In this document: piece by piece, positions 1 to 5,596 of the stretch | How the letters are laid out: each line of letters starts with the position of its first letter | Numbering within the stretch: the first letter of the stretch is position 1 | Assembly (NCBI GenBank): GCA_007128525.1 | Contig: SKXG01000271.1 | Coordinates: forward strand, 1 to 7,108 | Reading direction: 5' to 3' | DNA length: 7,108 bases | DNA from: Pseudomonadales bacterium | GTDB taxonomy: Bacteria; Pseudomonadota; Gammaproteobacteria; Pseudomonadales; Azotimanducaceae | Notes under the pieces: model-generated | The model's database searches: none | Seen by the model: the letters and a program-made list of their open reading frames with translations, nothing else | What the model was told of the DNA's origin: nothing | Program-made: the position numbers and the translations under genes

Positions 1-206
1 AGGACCTGGTGGTGGCGCGGCCGCTGGGCGTAGTCGCTACGGTGGTGGGTTCGGCCGTCTTCGTCGTCAGCCTGCCGTTCAGTGCGCTGGGTGGTAACGT
101 GGATGAGGCTGCCGACAAGCTGGTAATCAGCCCAGCCAAAGAGACCTTTGTACGCTGTCTGGGTTGCACCCGGAGCGGGCGCGCGCAGCGCACACCGAGC
201 GAATAG
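1..206 (+). CDS. 3' end of a small conserved membrane or exported protein gene (5' end outside window)
   Basis: The reading frame is open from the left edge and ends at TAG 204-206, so about 67 C-terminal residues are visible. The frame is already open at base 3, so the GTG codons at 9 and 12 need not be the true start. The visible part begins DLVVARPLG, then has one hydrophobic stretch (VVATVVGSAVFVVSLPFSAL) suited to a single membrane span. The pattern RPLG, glycine-rich hydrophobic segment, SLPFS, LV..PA..TFVR.LG resembles a family of about 90-100-residue proteins in pseudomonads, often labelled 'multidrug transporter' without good support. That match is from memory and the function is unknown. 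The tail after CLGC is rich in Arg, Ser and Thr and may be lineage-specific. The gene converges on coaD. Confidence 0.5.
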   Translation, partial: DLVVARPLGVVATVVGSAVFVVSLPFSALGGNVDEAADKLVISPAKETFVRCLGCTRSGRAQRTPSE

Positions 207-209
207 CGA

Positions 210-278
210 ACAGGCGGACCGGTTCCGGTCGGGCCGCGTACGGTCGGGCCGCGTCCGGCCGGTTGTCATGCCGCCTGT
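210..278. repeat. Nested inverted repeats and a short tandem repeat between convergent genes
   Basis: In the 81-bp gap between the first gene and coaD, ACAGGCGG (210-217) pairs with CCGCCTGT (271-278). Inside lie GACCGG/CCGGTC (217-222 and 225-230), a direct repeat of CGGTCGGGCCGCGT (226-239 and 241-254, period 15), and the palindrome CCGGCCGG (255-262). The RNA from either strand could fold strongly, which would suit a shared transcription end. There is no T tract on either strand, so it is not a classical intrinsic terminator. Confidence 0.4.
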
Positions 279-287
279 GGAGCTCGT

Positions 288-773
288 CTAGGTGAGGCCG
301 TATTGACGCTTCAGTGCTTCAGCGACCCGTGGATCAACGAGTTTCGAGACGTCGCCGCCAAAGGATGCAATCTCGCGCACCAGCGTAGATGAGATAAATG
401 AATAATCCTTTGAAGTTGGCAGGAACACGTACTCGATATCCGGCGCAAGCGCGTGATTCATCTCTGCCATCTGAAACTCGTACTCGAAGTCGGTAATGGT
501 GCGCAGCCCGCGTAAGATGAAGCGCGTACCCCGCTGGCGCATATAGTCGACCAGCAGGCTGTTGAAGCCCTCCACTTCCACCCGATCTCCGAAATCAGTC
601 AGCACCCGGCGGCACAGATCAATGCGCTCGGCCAGATGCGTCTCCGGGTTCTTCTGCGGTGAGGTTCCGATGGCCAGAATGATCTTATCGAACAGGCTGA
701 GTCCGCGCCGCAGCACGACGACATGGCCGTTGGTGATCGGGTTGAAGTGGCCGGGATAGACGGCGACGCGCAT
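288..773 (-). CDS. coaD: Phosphopantetheine adenylyltransferase
   Basis: CoaD joins 4'-phosphopantetheine and ATP to give dephospho-CoA and pyrophosphate, the penultimate step of coenzyme A synthesis in the cytoplasm. The 161-residue product is close to the E. coli length of 159. Visible hallmarks are the nucleotidyltransferase motif with catalytic His (NGH, His17), Lys41 after TSPQ, RGLR (88-91), the DFEYEFQMAEMN segment (95-106) and the C-terminal ISSTLVREI (127-135). The ATG at 773 has AGGA at 783-786, nine bases upstream on the minus strand. One oddity: the first motif reads YPGHFNP where YPGTFDP is usual, so His9 replaces the substrate-contacting Thr (Thr10 in E. coli) and Asn11 replaces Asp. 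GHID is also GHVV here. The rest of the protein looks intact. The gene follows rsmD after a 54-bp gap, probably as one transcription unit. Confidence 0.93.
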   Translation of the reverse strand: MRVAVYPGHFNPITNGHVVVLRRGLSLFDKIILAIGTSPQKNPETHLAERIDLCRRVLTDFGDRVEVEGFNSLLVDYMRQRGTRFILRGLRTITDFEYEFQMAEMNHALAPDIEYVFLPTSKDYSFISSTLVREIASFGGDVSKLVDPRVAEALKRQYGLT

Positions 774-827
774 TGAGGGCTGTCCTGCAATCAGGTCTGG
801 CGATGTTAGCTTAAAGGGGTCAGCCTC

Positions 828-1442
828 TCAAACGACATCAGGTTGCAGCAGCAGCGCTTCGGTGTCTCCGACTTTACTGTGTTTCAGCATCCGCCAACCT
901 GACAGATCCGGGGCATTGCCAGCACTGTGCTCGACGTAAACCAGTGATGCGTCATGCACCAGCGCCTGGCGCAACAGCAGCAGCAAGACCTTTTCCAGCT
1001 CACTGGTGCCCGGCTGGCCGGCGCGTTCCTGGTCGGGCTTTGGCATCTTGCGCGGGCCGTTGCTACGCAGGGCGACAAATGGTGGGTCGAGGAAGATCAG
1101 GTCCCAGGCCTGATCCTGGCGCACCAGCCAGCTGGCGGCGCTGGCTTTGATGACGGTAGCTTCGTCAGCGCACAGCTCAAAACAGCTGCGCTTTAGGCTG
1201 GCGATTACCGCCGGATCCTTGTCGACCAACGTGGCGCTGGCCGCCCCGCGGGACAAGGCTTCAAGGCCAAGCACGCCGGAGCCAGCGTACAGATCCAGAC
1301 AGCGTCGGCCCTCGATCTGTCCGGCCAGCCAGTTGAACAACGTCTCCCGCATCCGGCCGAGCGAAGGCCGCAGCTGCGCCCGATCCGGGAATCGCAGCTT
1401 TCGTCCCTTCCATTTACCACCGATAATGCGAACCTGATTCAC
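828..1442 (-). CDS. rsmD: 16S rRNA (guanine(966)-N(2))-methyltransferase
   Basis: RsmD methylates G966 of 16S rRNA at N2, using S-adenosylmethionine, during assembly of the small ribosomal subunit. From a GTG at 1442 the product has 204 residues (E. coli about 198). It shows the N-terminal RIIGGKWKGRKL (5-16), LRPSLGRMRETLFNWL (24-39), AdoMet motif I DLYAGSGVLGLEALSRG (50-66) and the catalytic DPPF (119-122). About 20 extra residues, rich in Pro, Gly and charged side chains (around 124-147), follow DPPF compared with the E. coli protein as I recall it. The start is uncertain. GTG 1442 and GTG 1463 (seven more residues) are both possible and neither has a good ribosome-binding site. The frame stays open far upstream, antisense to ftsY, but that part has no RsmD character. 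The gene is divergent from ftsY, as in E. coli. Confidence 0.9.
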   Translation of the reverse strand: MNQVRIIGGKWKGRKLRFPDRAQLRPSLGRMRETLFNWLAGQIEGRRCLDLYAGSGVLGLEALSRGAASATLVDKDPAVIASLKRSCFELCADEATVIKASAASWLVRQDQAWDLIFLDPPFVALRSNGPRKMPKPDQERAGQPGTSELEKVLLLLLRQALVHDASLVYVEHSAGNAPDLSGWRMLKHSKVGDTEALLLQPDVV

Positions 1443-1472
1443 GACCCGGACTGGAGACGTCACACACACGCA

Positions 1473-2459
1473 ATGGTGGGACAAAGCGACGCAAAAAGCG
1501 AAGACTCCGCCGCAGATGGCCGCAAAGGCGGCTTCTGGCAGCGGCTCAAACAAGGGCTCAGCAAAACCCGCACCCAGCTCGCTGAAGGTGTCGGCAATCT
1601 GCTGCTGGGACAAAAGGAAATCGACCGCCAGGTCATGGAGGATCTGGAAACGGCCCTGCTGCAGACGGACGTCGGGGTCGATACAACAAGCCGGATCATG
1701 GAGCGGCTGACGGCCAAGGTAAAGCGCAAACAGCTGGCCGATACCGAAGCGCTGCACGCCGCGCTGGCGGATGAACTGACCGCGATTCTGGCGCCGGTCG
1801 CGCGCCCGCTTGATGTGTCGGTGGCGCGCAAGCCCTGTGTGATTCTGGTGGTTGGTGTCAACGGCGCAGGCAAGACCACCACCATCGGCAAGGTGGCGCA
1901 TTGGCTTAAGCAGCAGGATAAATCGGTGCTGCTGGCCGCTGGTGACACCTTCCGCGCGGCAGCGATCGAGCAGCTGCAGGCCTGGGGAGAGCGCAATCAG
2001 GTACCGGTGGTGGCCCAGCACCAGGGTGCGGACAGTGCATCCGTGGTGTTTGATGCCGTGCAGGCGGCACAGGCCCGGCAGATGGATGTGGTGTTGGCAG
2101 ATACAGCCGGCCGGCTGCAGGCCAAGACCAATCTGATGGCGGAACTGGCCAAGGTCAAACGGGTCATGGCGCGTCTCGATGACGCTGCCCCGCATCAGGT
2201 GTTGCTGGTGCTTGATGGCACCGTGGGTCAAAACGCGCTGAGTCAGGTGCGGGAGTTCGACAAGGCCGTGGGTCTGACCGGGCTGGTCGTGACCAAGCTT
2301 GATGGTACTGCCAAGGCCGGTGTGCTGTTCACGCTGGCCGAGCAGAGTGGGTTGCCGGTGCATTTCATCGGCGTCGGCGAGCAGATGGATGATCTGCGAC
2401 CCTTCGAAGCGCGGGCGTTCGTTGATGCCCTGCTGGGCCGCAACGGCGTCGAAACCTGA
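1473..2459 (+). CDS. ftsY: Signal recognition particle receptor FtsY (short-A-domain form)
   Basis: FtsY is the SRP receptor GTPase. It docks SRP-ribosome-nascent chain complexes at the inner membrane and hands them to SecYEG. The 328-residue product is an almost bare NG core. The helical N domain starts near FWQRLKQGL (21-29). The G domain has P-loop GVNGAGKT (128-135), DTFRAAA (158-164), DTAGR (210-214), TKLD (274-277) and the closing GVGE (300-303). The acidic A domain, about 200 residues in E. coli, is reduced to about 20 here. The closing-loop motif reads DGTVGQN (248-254) where I expect DAxTGQN. ATG 1473 fits the family but has no well-spaced ribosome-binding site: GGAG at 1453-1456 lies 16 bases upstream, and GTG 1476 is an alternative. 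It is the first gene of the ftsY-ftsE-ftsX block. Confidence 0.94.
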   Translation: MVGQSDAKSEDSAADGRKGGFWQRLKQGLSKTRTQLAEGVGNLLLGQKEIDRQVMEDLETALLQTDVGVDTTSRIMERLTAKVKRKQLADTEALHAALADELTAILAPVARPLDVSVARKPCVILVVGVNGAGKTTTIGKVAHWLKQQDKSVLLAAGDTFRAAAIEQLQAWGERNQVPVVAQHQGADSASVVFDAVQAAQARQMDVVLADTAGRLQAKTNLMAELAKVKRVMARLDDAAPHQVLLVLDGTVGQNALSQVREFDKAVGLTGLVVTKLDGTAKAGVLFTLAEQSGLPVHFIGVGEQMDDLRPFEARAFVDALLGRNGVET

Positions 2460-2506
2460 TGGCGCCGGCGTTGATGGGTCAATCTGCGGGGACAGGCGCC
2501 TGAATC

Positions 2507-3217
2507 ATGGGCCGTATCGAATTTCATCAGGTCACCAAGCGATTCGACAATGGCATGGAAGCGCTGAAGGCGCTTTCTGTCAGCTTCGACGAAGGCTCGA
2601 TGTGCTTTCTGACCGGCCACTCTGGCGCTGGCAAGAGTACCTTTCTGAAGTTGCTGCTGCGCCTCGCCATCCCTACGCGTGGTCAGATTCTTATCAACGG
2701 TGTGAACATCGTGCAGCTTGCACAGCGCCGACTGCCCTACTACCGGCAGGGCATCGGAGCAGTGTTTCAGGATCATCACCTGCTGGCGCACCGTACGGTC
2801 TATGAAAATGTCGCGCTGCCACTGCGTGTGGCCGGTATGCGCGAACGCGACCTGGCGCGTCGTGTGCGGGCAGCATTGAGCCGGGTTGGCCTGCTGGAGA
2901 AAGAGCGCCTTTACCCCAGGCACCTGTCCACCGGTGAACAGCAGCGGGTTGGTATTGCCCGCGCGGTGGTCAACCGGCCGCGAATTCTGATTGCGGACGA
3001 GCCCACCGGCAATCTGGATCCGGCGCTGTCACAGGACATCATGCGGCTGTTCGAACAGTTCAACGAAGTCGGGACCACCGTCATTGTCGCTTCCCACGAC
3101 CTGGCGCTGATTCGCAGCATGGGCAAGCGCATTATCGAGCTGCACAACGGAGAGCTGCGCCATGACTCGCTGGTGGCGTCGGTGGCGGACGCGGCCGCGG
3201 GCGGGGGCGACACATGA
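2507..3217 (+). CDS. ftsE: Cell division ATP-binding protein FtsE
   Basis: FtsE is the cytoplasmic ATPase of the FtsEX complex. This ABC-type machine joins the divisome and, in E. coli, uses ATP hydrolysis to activate cell-wall amidases through EnvC. The 236-residue product has Walker A GHSGAGKS (37-44), Q-loop Gln88 in VFQDHHLL, Walker B ILIADEP (160-166) with catalytic Glu165, and H-loop His197 in ASHD. The ABC signature reads LSTGEQQR (140-147), with Thr where the general consensus LSGGEQQR has Gly. A C-terminal tail of roughly 15 residues, rich in Ala and Gly, goes beyond the usual length of about 222. ATG 2507 follows ftsY after 47 bp. The purine run GGGGA at 2488-2492 is rather distant, so the ribosome-binding site is weak. 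The stop overlaps the ftsX start as ATGA, which suggests coupled translation. Confidence 0.95.
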   Translation: MGRIEFHQVTKRFDNGMEALKALSVSFDEGSMCFLTGHSGAGKSTFLKLLLRLAIPTRGQILINGVNIVQLAQRRLPYYRQGIGAVFQDHHLLAHRTVYENVALPLRVAGMRERDLARRVRAALSRVGLLEKERLYPRHLSTGEQQRVGIARAVVNRPRILIADEPTGNLDPALSQDIMRLFEQFNEVGTTVIVASHDLALIRSMGKRIIELHNGELRHDSLVASVADAAAGGGDT

Positions 3218-4197
3218 AATCTCCAGCGCGCCGCAAGACTCGTCAGGCCGATCCCTGGGGCCGGCGGGGGTTTCGCAATCCCGCCATCTGGCTCACCGAT
3301 CATGCGATGGTCGCGCGGGACAGCTTGGCATTTGTCAGCGGCCGCCTGGGCACCAGTGTGGTGGTCTGGCTGCTGGTGGGCATCGCACTGGCGCTGCCCG
3401 GTGGTCTGTACCTGTTGCAGGCCAATCTGGGCGGTATGATGGCGGACTGGGAAGGCCGACCCGGCCTGACCGTTTACTTTGAGCCAGGGCTGGCGGCCGA
3501 GCGGCCACGTGCGGTGCGCGACAGCCTCGCTGACGATGAACGGGTGGCTGGCCTGCAACTGACGAGCGCGGAAGAGGCACTGACGGAGTTTCAGCGCTTT
3601 TCCGGTATCAGCGATGCACTGGCGCACCTGGACCGCAACCCGTTGCCTGCCTCGCTGCGCGTCACTCTGGCTGAAGGGTTGCCAGTTGAGACGCTGGATG
3701 ACCTGGCCGAGATCCTGACCGGTCGCGAAGGGGTCGATGACGTCAGCATTGAGCGCACCTGGATGGAGCGCGTCCAGGCTATGACCGAGGCTGTACGCCG
3801 GCTGGGCATGCTGCTGGCGCTGCTGTTTTCGGTTGGCGCGGTGCTGGTTACCGCGACGTCGGTGCGACTGGCTATCGAGGCCCGTCTCGACGAATTACGG
3901 GTCATGAAACTGGTCGGCGCCACCCAGGCCTATATGCGGCGCCCGTTCCTGTATTTTGGTCTGTATTATGGGTTGGGCGGTGCGCTGGTCGGCAGCATGC
4001 TGATCAGCGCCCTGCTGTTGTTCCTGGAGCCTCCATTGGCGCGTCTGATGGGCAGCTATGGGGAGTCGTTGTCGATCAGCGGTCTGACCCCGTTTTTCTT
4101 CGCTCAGCTGCTGTTGCTGGGCGCAGCGCTTGGGGTTGGTGGTGCCCTGCTGGCCGCGCGCCAGCGCCTGACCGACCTGGACGTGCTGGGAAATTAA
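3214..4197 (+). CDS. ftsX: Cell division protein FtsX, membrane subunit of FtsEX
   Basis: FtsX is the inner-membrane partner of FtsE, and its periplasmic domain passes the ATPase signal to cell-wall hydrolase activators. The 327-residue product has the family layout. A basic cytoplasmic N-terminus (MKSPARRKTR) precedes TM1 (about 48-69) and a periplasmic domain (about 70-195) with VYFEPGL and FSGISDAL. TM2 (about 198-217) is followed by the cytoplasmic loop IEARLDELRVMKLVGAT (221-237), which is typical of FtsX. TM3 (about 245-271) and TM4 (about 294-315) follow. ATG 3214 overlaps the ftsE stop by four bases and has a G-rich ribosome-binding site at about 3201-3208. The gene ends in TAA at 4195-4197, followed by a small hairpin. 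Confidence 0.94.
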   Translation: MKSPARRKTRQADPWGRRGFRNPAIWLTDHAMVARDSLAFVSGRLGTSVVVWLLVGIALALPGGLYLLQANLGGMMADWEGRPGLTVYFEPGLAAERPRAVRDSLADDERVAGLQLTSAEEALTEFQRFSGISDALAHLDRNPLPASLRVTLAEGLPVETLDDLAEILTGREGVDDVSIERTWMERVQAMTEAVRRLGMLLALLFSVGAVLVTATSVRLAIEARLDELRVMKLVGATQAYMRRPFLYFGLYYGLGGALVGSMLISALLLFLEPPLARLMGSYGESLSISGLTPFFFAQLLLLGAALGVGGALLAARQRLTDLDVLGN

Positions 4198-4202
4198 ACA
4201 CG

Positions 4203-4222
4203 GCTGTCACCAGCCTGACAGC
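4203..4222 (+). terminator. Stem-loop just after ftsX, possible weak terminator
   Basis: GCTGTCA (4203-4209) and TGACAGC (4216-4222) form a perfect 7-bp stem with a 6-base loop, starting five bases after the ftsX stop codon. The sequence after it is GC-rich and has no T tract. It may mark the end of the ftsYEX message or a processing site, but it is not a textbook intrinsic terminator. A compact palindrome, CCGCC-C-GGCGG, follows at 4225-4235. Confidence 0.4.
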
Positions 4223-4249
4223 ACCCGCCCGGCGGAACCCGACAGGGCC

Positions 4250-4276
4250 TTAGCACTCTAACGCTGCGAGTGCTAA
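4250..4276. promoter_or_regulatory. CIRCE operator (predicted HrcA binding site) upstream of rpoH
   Basis: TTAGCACTC (4250-4258) and GAGTGCTAA (4268-4276) form a perfect 9-bp inverted repeat with a 9-base spacer (4259-4267). This is an exact match to the CIRCE consensus, the operator of the heat-shock repressor HrcA. HrcA usually controls groESL and, in many bacteria, dnaK operons. Here the site lies 43 bp before the rpoH start codon and overlaps the probable promoter, so bound HrcA should block RNA polymerase. CIRCE can also act in the 5' leader of mRNA, but the -10 overlap favours a DNA operator. The hrcA gene is not in this window. Confidence 0.92.
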
Positions 4277-4279
4277 AAT
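4250..4279 (+). promoter_or_regulatory. Probable housekeeping-sigma promoter of rpoH, overlapping CIRCE
   Basis: TAAAAT (4274-4279) is a good -10 hexamer and is preceded by TGC at 4271-4273, which makes an extended -10. TTAGCA (4250-4255) sits 18 bp upstream as a weak -35. Both elements fall within or at the edge of the CIRCE arms. Transcription would start near 4285-4288 and leave a leader of about 34 bases. I see no convincing sigma-32 promoter in the gap. The call is from motif matching only. Confidence 0.6.
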
Positions 4280-4305
4280 AGCCTGAGTTCAAGCCGTGGC
4301 TTGCA

Positions 4306-4313
4306 TGGAGGAA
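4306..4313 (+). promoter_or_regulatory. Ribosome-binding site that fixes the rpoH start at 4320
   Basis: TGGAGGAA is a strong Shine-Dalgarno sequence, six bases before ATG 4320. The frame is also open from GTG 4296 and ATG 4305, but those starts lie in or upstream of this site. A short hairpin, CAAGC-CGTG-GCTTG (4290-4303), ends two bases before it. Confidence 0.8.
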
Positions 4314-4319
4314 CGATCA

Positions 4320-5171
4320 ATGACCACCAACCTGATGACGCTTGACAGTCTTTCGCCGGGGCGTGATCTCGACGCCTACGTCAGGACCGTCAACAGGTTT
4401 CCCATACTGTCGGCGGAGCACGAACGGCAGCTCGCGGAACGTCTGTATGAACATCAGGACGTCGAAGCGGCGCGGGAACTGGTGCTGTCACACTTGCGCT
4501 TTGTGGTGCACATCGCGCGGAGCTATTCCGGTTATGGCCTGCCGCAGGCGGACCTGATCCAGGAAGGCAATGTTGGCCTGATGAAGGCGGTCAAGCGCTT
4601 TGATCCGTCTTATGGTGTGCGTCTGGTGTCCTTCGCCGTGCACTGGATCCGGGCCGAAATCCACGAGTTCATTCTGCGCAACTGGCGTATCGTCAAAGTG
4701 GCGACCACCAAGGCGCAACGCAAGCTGTTCTTCAACCTGCGCAGCAGCAAGAAGAAGCTGGGCTGGCTCAGTCAGGATGAGACGGCAAGCATGGCCCGGG
4801 ATCTCGGCGTCAGCTCCGAGACCGTGACCCAGATGGAGGGTCGGATGGCCGCGCAGGATATGGCCTTCGACGCCCAGACTGACGATGAAGACGAGCGATT
4901 CCCGGCGCCGGTGAGCTACCTGGAGGCGGAGAACGCCAATCCGGCAGACATCGTCGCTGCGCAGGAGTGGGAAGCTGATTCAGAGGCCAGCCTGCGCCAG
5001 GCCTCGAATCAACTGGACCCGCGCAGCCGTGACATTCTCCAGCGTCGCTGGCTGGTTGATGACAAAGCCACGCTGCACGAGCTCGCTGCCGAGTATGAGG
5101 TCTCCGCCGAACGCATCCGGCAGATCGAGCAGAACGCCATCAAGAAGCTGCGCCTGACAATGGCCGCCTGA
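4320..5171 (+). CDS. rpoH: RNA polymerase heat-shock sigma factor RpoH (sigma-32)
   Basis: RpoH directs RNA polymerase to heat-shock promoters for chaperones and proteases. From ATG 4320 the product has 283 residues (E. coli 284). It shows region 2 with [39 protein letters not shown] and [20 protein letters not shown]. The RpoH box QRKLFFNLR, which sets RpoH apart from RpoD and RpoS, follows VATTKA. Then come RMAAQDM and the region 4 helix-turn-helix with [29 protein letters not shown]. The start is set by TGGAGGAA at 4306-4313. Upstream are a perfect CIRCE site and an overlapping promoter, so transcription is probably repressed by HrcA and released by heat or protein misfolding. A 10-bp stem-loop encloses the stop codon. 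The position after ftsYEX is conserved in gammaproteobacteria. Confidence 0.96.
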   Translation: MTTNLMTLDSLSPGRDLDAYVRTVNRFPILSAEHERQLAERLYEHQDVEAARELVLSHLRFVVHIARSYSGYGLPQADLIQEGNVGLMKAVKRFDPSYGVRLVSFAVHWIRAEIHEFILRNWRIVKVATTKAQRKLFFNLRSSKKKLGWLSQDETASMARDLGVSSETVTQMEGRMAAQDMAFDAQTDDEDERFPAPVSYLEAENANPADIVAAQEWEADSEASLRQASNQLDPRSRDILQRRWLVDDKATLHELAAEYEVSAERIRQIEQNAIKKLRLTMAA

Positions 5172-5183
5172 CGGCGGCCATTT
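5159..5183 (+). terminator. Strong stem-loop enclosing the rpoH stop codon, probable terminator
   Basis: AATGGCCGCC (5159-5168) and GGCGGCCATT (5173-5182) form a perfect 10-bp GC-rich stem with the 4-base loop TGAC. The stop codon TGA is 5169-5171, inside the loop. The 3' arm ends in ATTT and is followed by CAG, so the T tract is short. It may terminate or attenuate rpoH transcription or protect its 3' end. The next gene starts only 15 bp later, so complete termination would leave little room for a new promoter. Confidence 0.6.
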
Positions 5184-5197
5184 CAGCCAGCCCTCGC

Positions 5198-5596
5198 ATG
5201 TTCAAGGAATCTTTGCCCGCCGCGCGCTGGTTTTTGTTATTGGCCGCGGTCAGTGCCGGCGCCGCCGTCGCATTTGGGGCGCTGTCCGCACATGCCCTGT
5301 CCGATCTGCCGGCGCGGCAGCTGCAGATCCTGCAGACCGCTGTCCAATATCAATGGTGGCACAGTCTGGCGCTGGCTCTGGCCGGTCTCTGGCTGCTCTC
5401 GGCTACCGAGCGTTGTGAGCGCTTACTGATCTGGGCCGGCCTGTGCTTTCTGGGTGGCATTCTGGCGTTCTCGGGCAGCCTGTACCTGCTGGCGCTCGGT
5501 GGACCGGGTTGGGTGGGGCCGGTCACGCCGCTGGGTGGATTGCTGTTCATCGCCGGCTGGCTGTCGCTGGCGCTGGCCGCCTGGAGGCTGCGATGA
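5198..5596 (+). CDS. DUF423 family small integral membrane protein (YgdD-like)
   Basis: The product is a 132-residue, very hydrophobic protein of the DUF423 family, whose biochemical role is not established. Family marks are FGALSAHAL (26-34, usual form GAFGAHAL), the AVQYQWWHSLALAL segment (48-61), AGLCFLGGILAFSGSLYLLAL (80-100) and the ending GPVTPLGGLLFIAGW (107-121). Four membrane spans are likely, at about 10-30, 52-69, 77-100 and 108-128. ATG 5198 follows rpoH by 26 bp and has no clear ribosome-binding site. A TTG at 5213, with AAGGA at 5204-5208, is a possible but tightly spaced alternative. The stop overlaps the trmB start as ATGA, so the two genes are probably co-translated. Confidence 0.88.
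   Translation: MFKESLPAARWFLLLAAVSAGAAVAFGALSAHALSDLPARQLQILQTAVQYQWWHSLALALAGLWLLSATERCERLLIWAGLCFLGGILAFSGSLYLLALGGPGWVGPVTPLGGLLFIAGWLSLALAAWRLR

Noticed and set aside
1443..2363. Long open frame on the minus strand, in phase with rsmD and antisense to ftsY (about 300 codons)
   Set aside because: Its translation has no recognisable domain and is rich in His, Gln and Arg, as expected of the reverse frame of a GC-rich gene. FtsY on the other strand is unmistakable and RsmD homology starts only near 1430.
2493..2502. Palindrome CAGGCGCCTG just before ftsE
   Set aside because: A single 10-bp palindrome in GC-rich DNA is not enough to call an operator, and no promoter is visible beside it.
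2911..3627. Open frame on the minus strand across the ftsE-ftsX junction
   Set aside because: It is antisense to the overlapping ftsE and ftsX genes, which have clear motifs, and has no ribosome-binding site or domain of its own.
4198..4249. Sigma-32 or second sigma-70 promoter upstream of CIRCE
   Set aside because: CTGACA (4215-4220 region) resembles a -35, but no -10 lies at proper spacing, and no CTTGAAA with CCCCAT pair is present.
4296..4319. Earlier starts for rpoH at GTG 4296 or ATG 4305
   Set aside because: They would place the strong TGGAGGAA site inside the gene and add residues not seen in RpoH. The start at 4320 matches the usual N-terminus and length.
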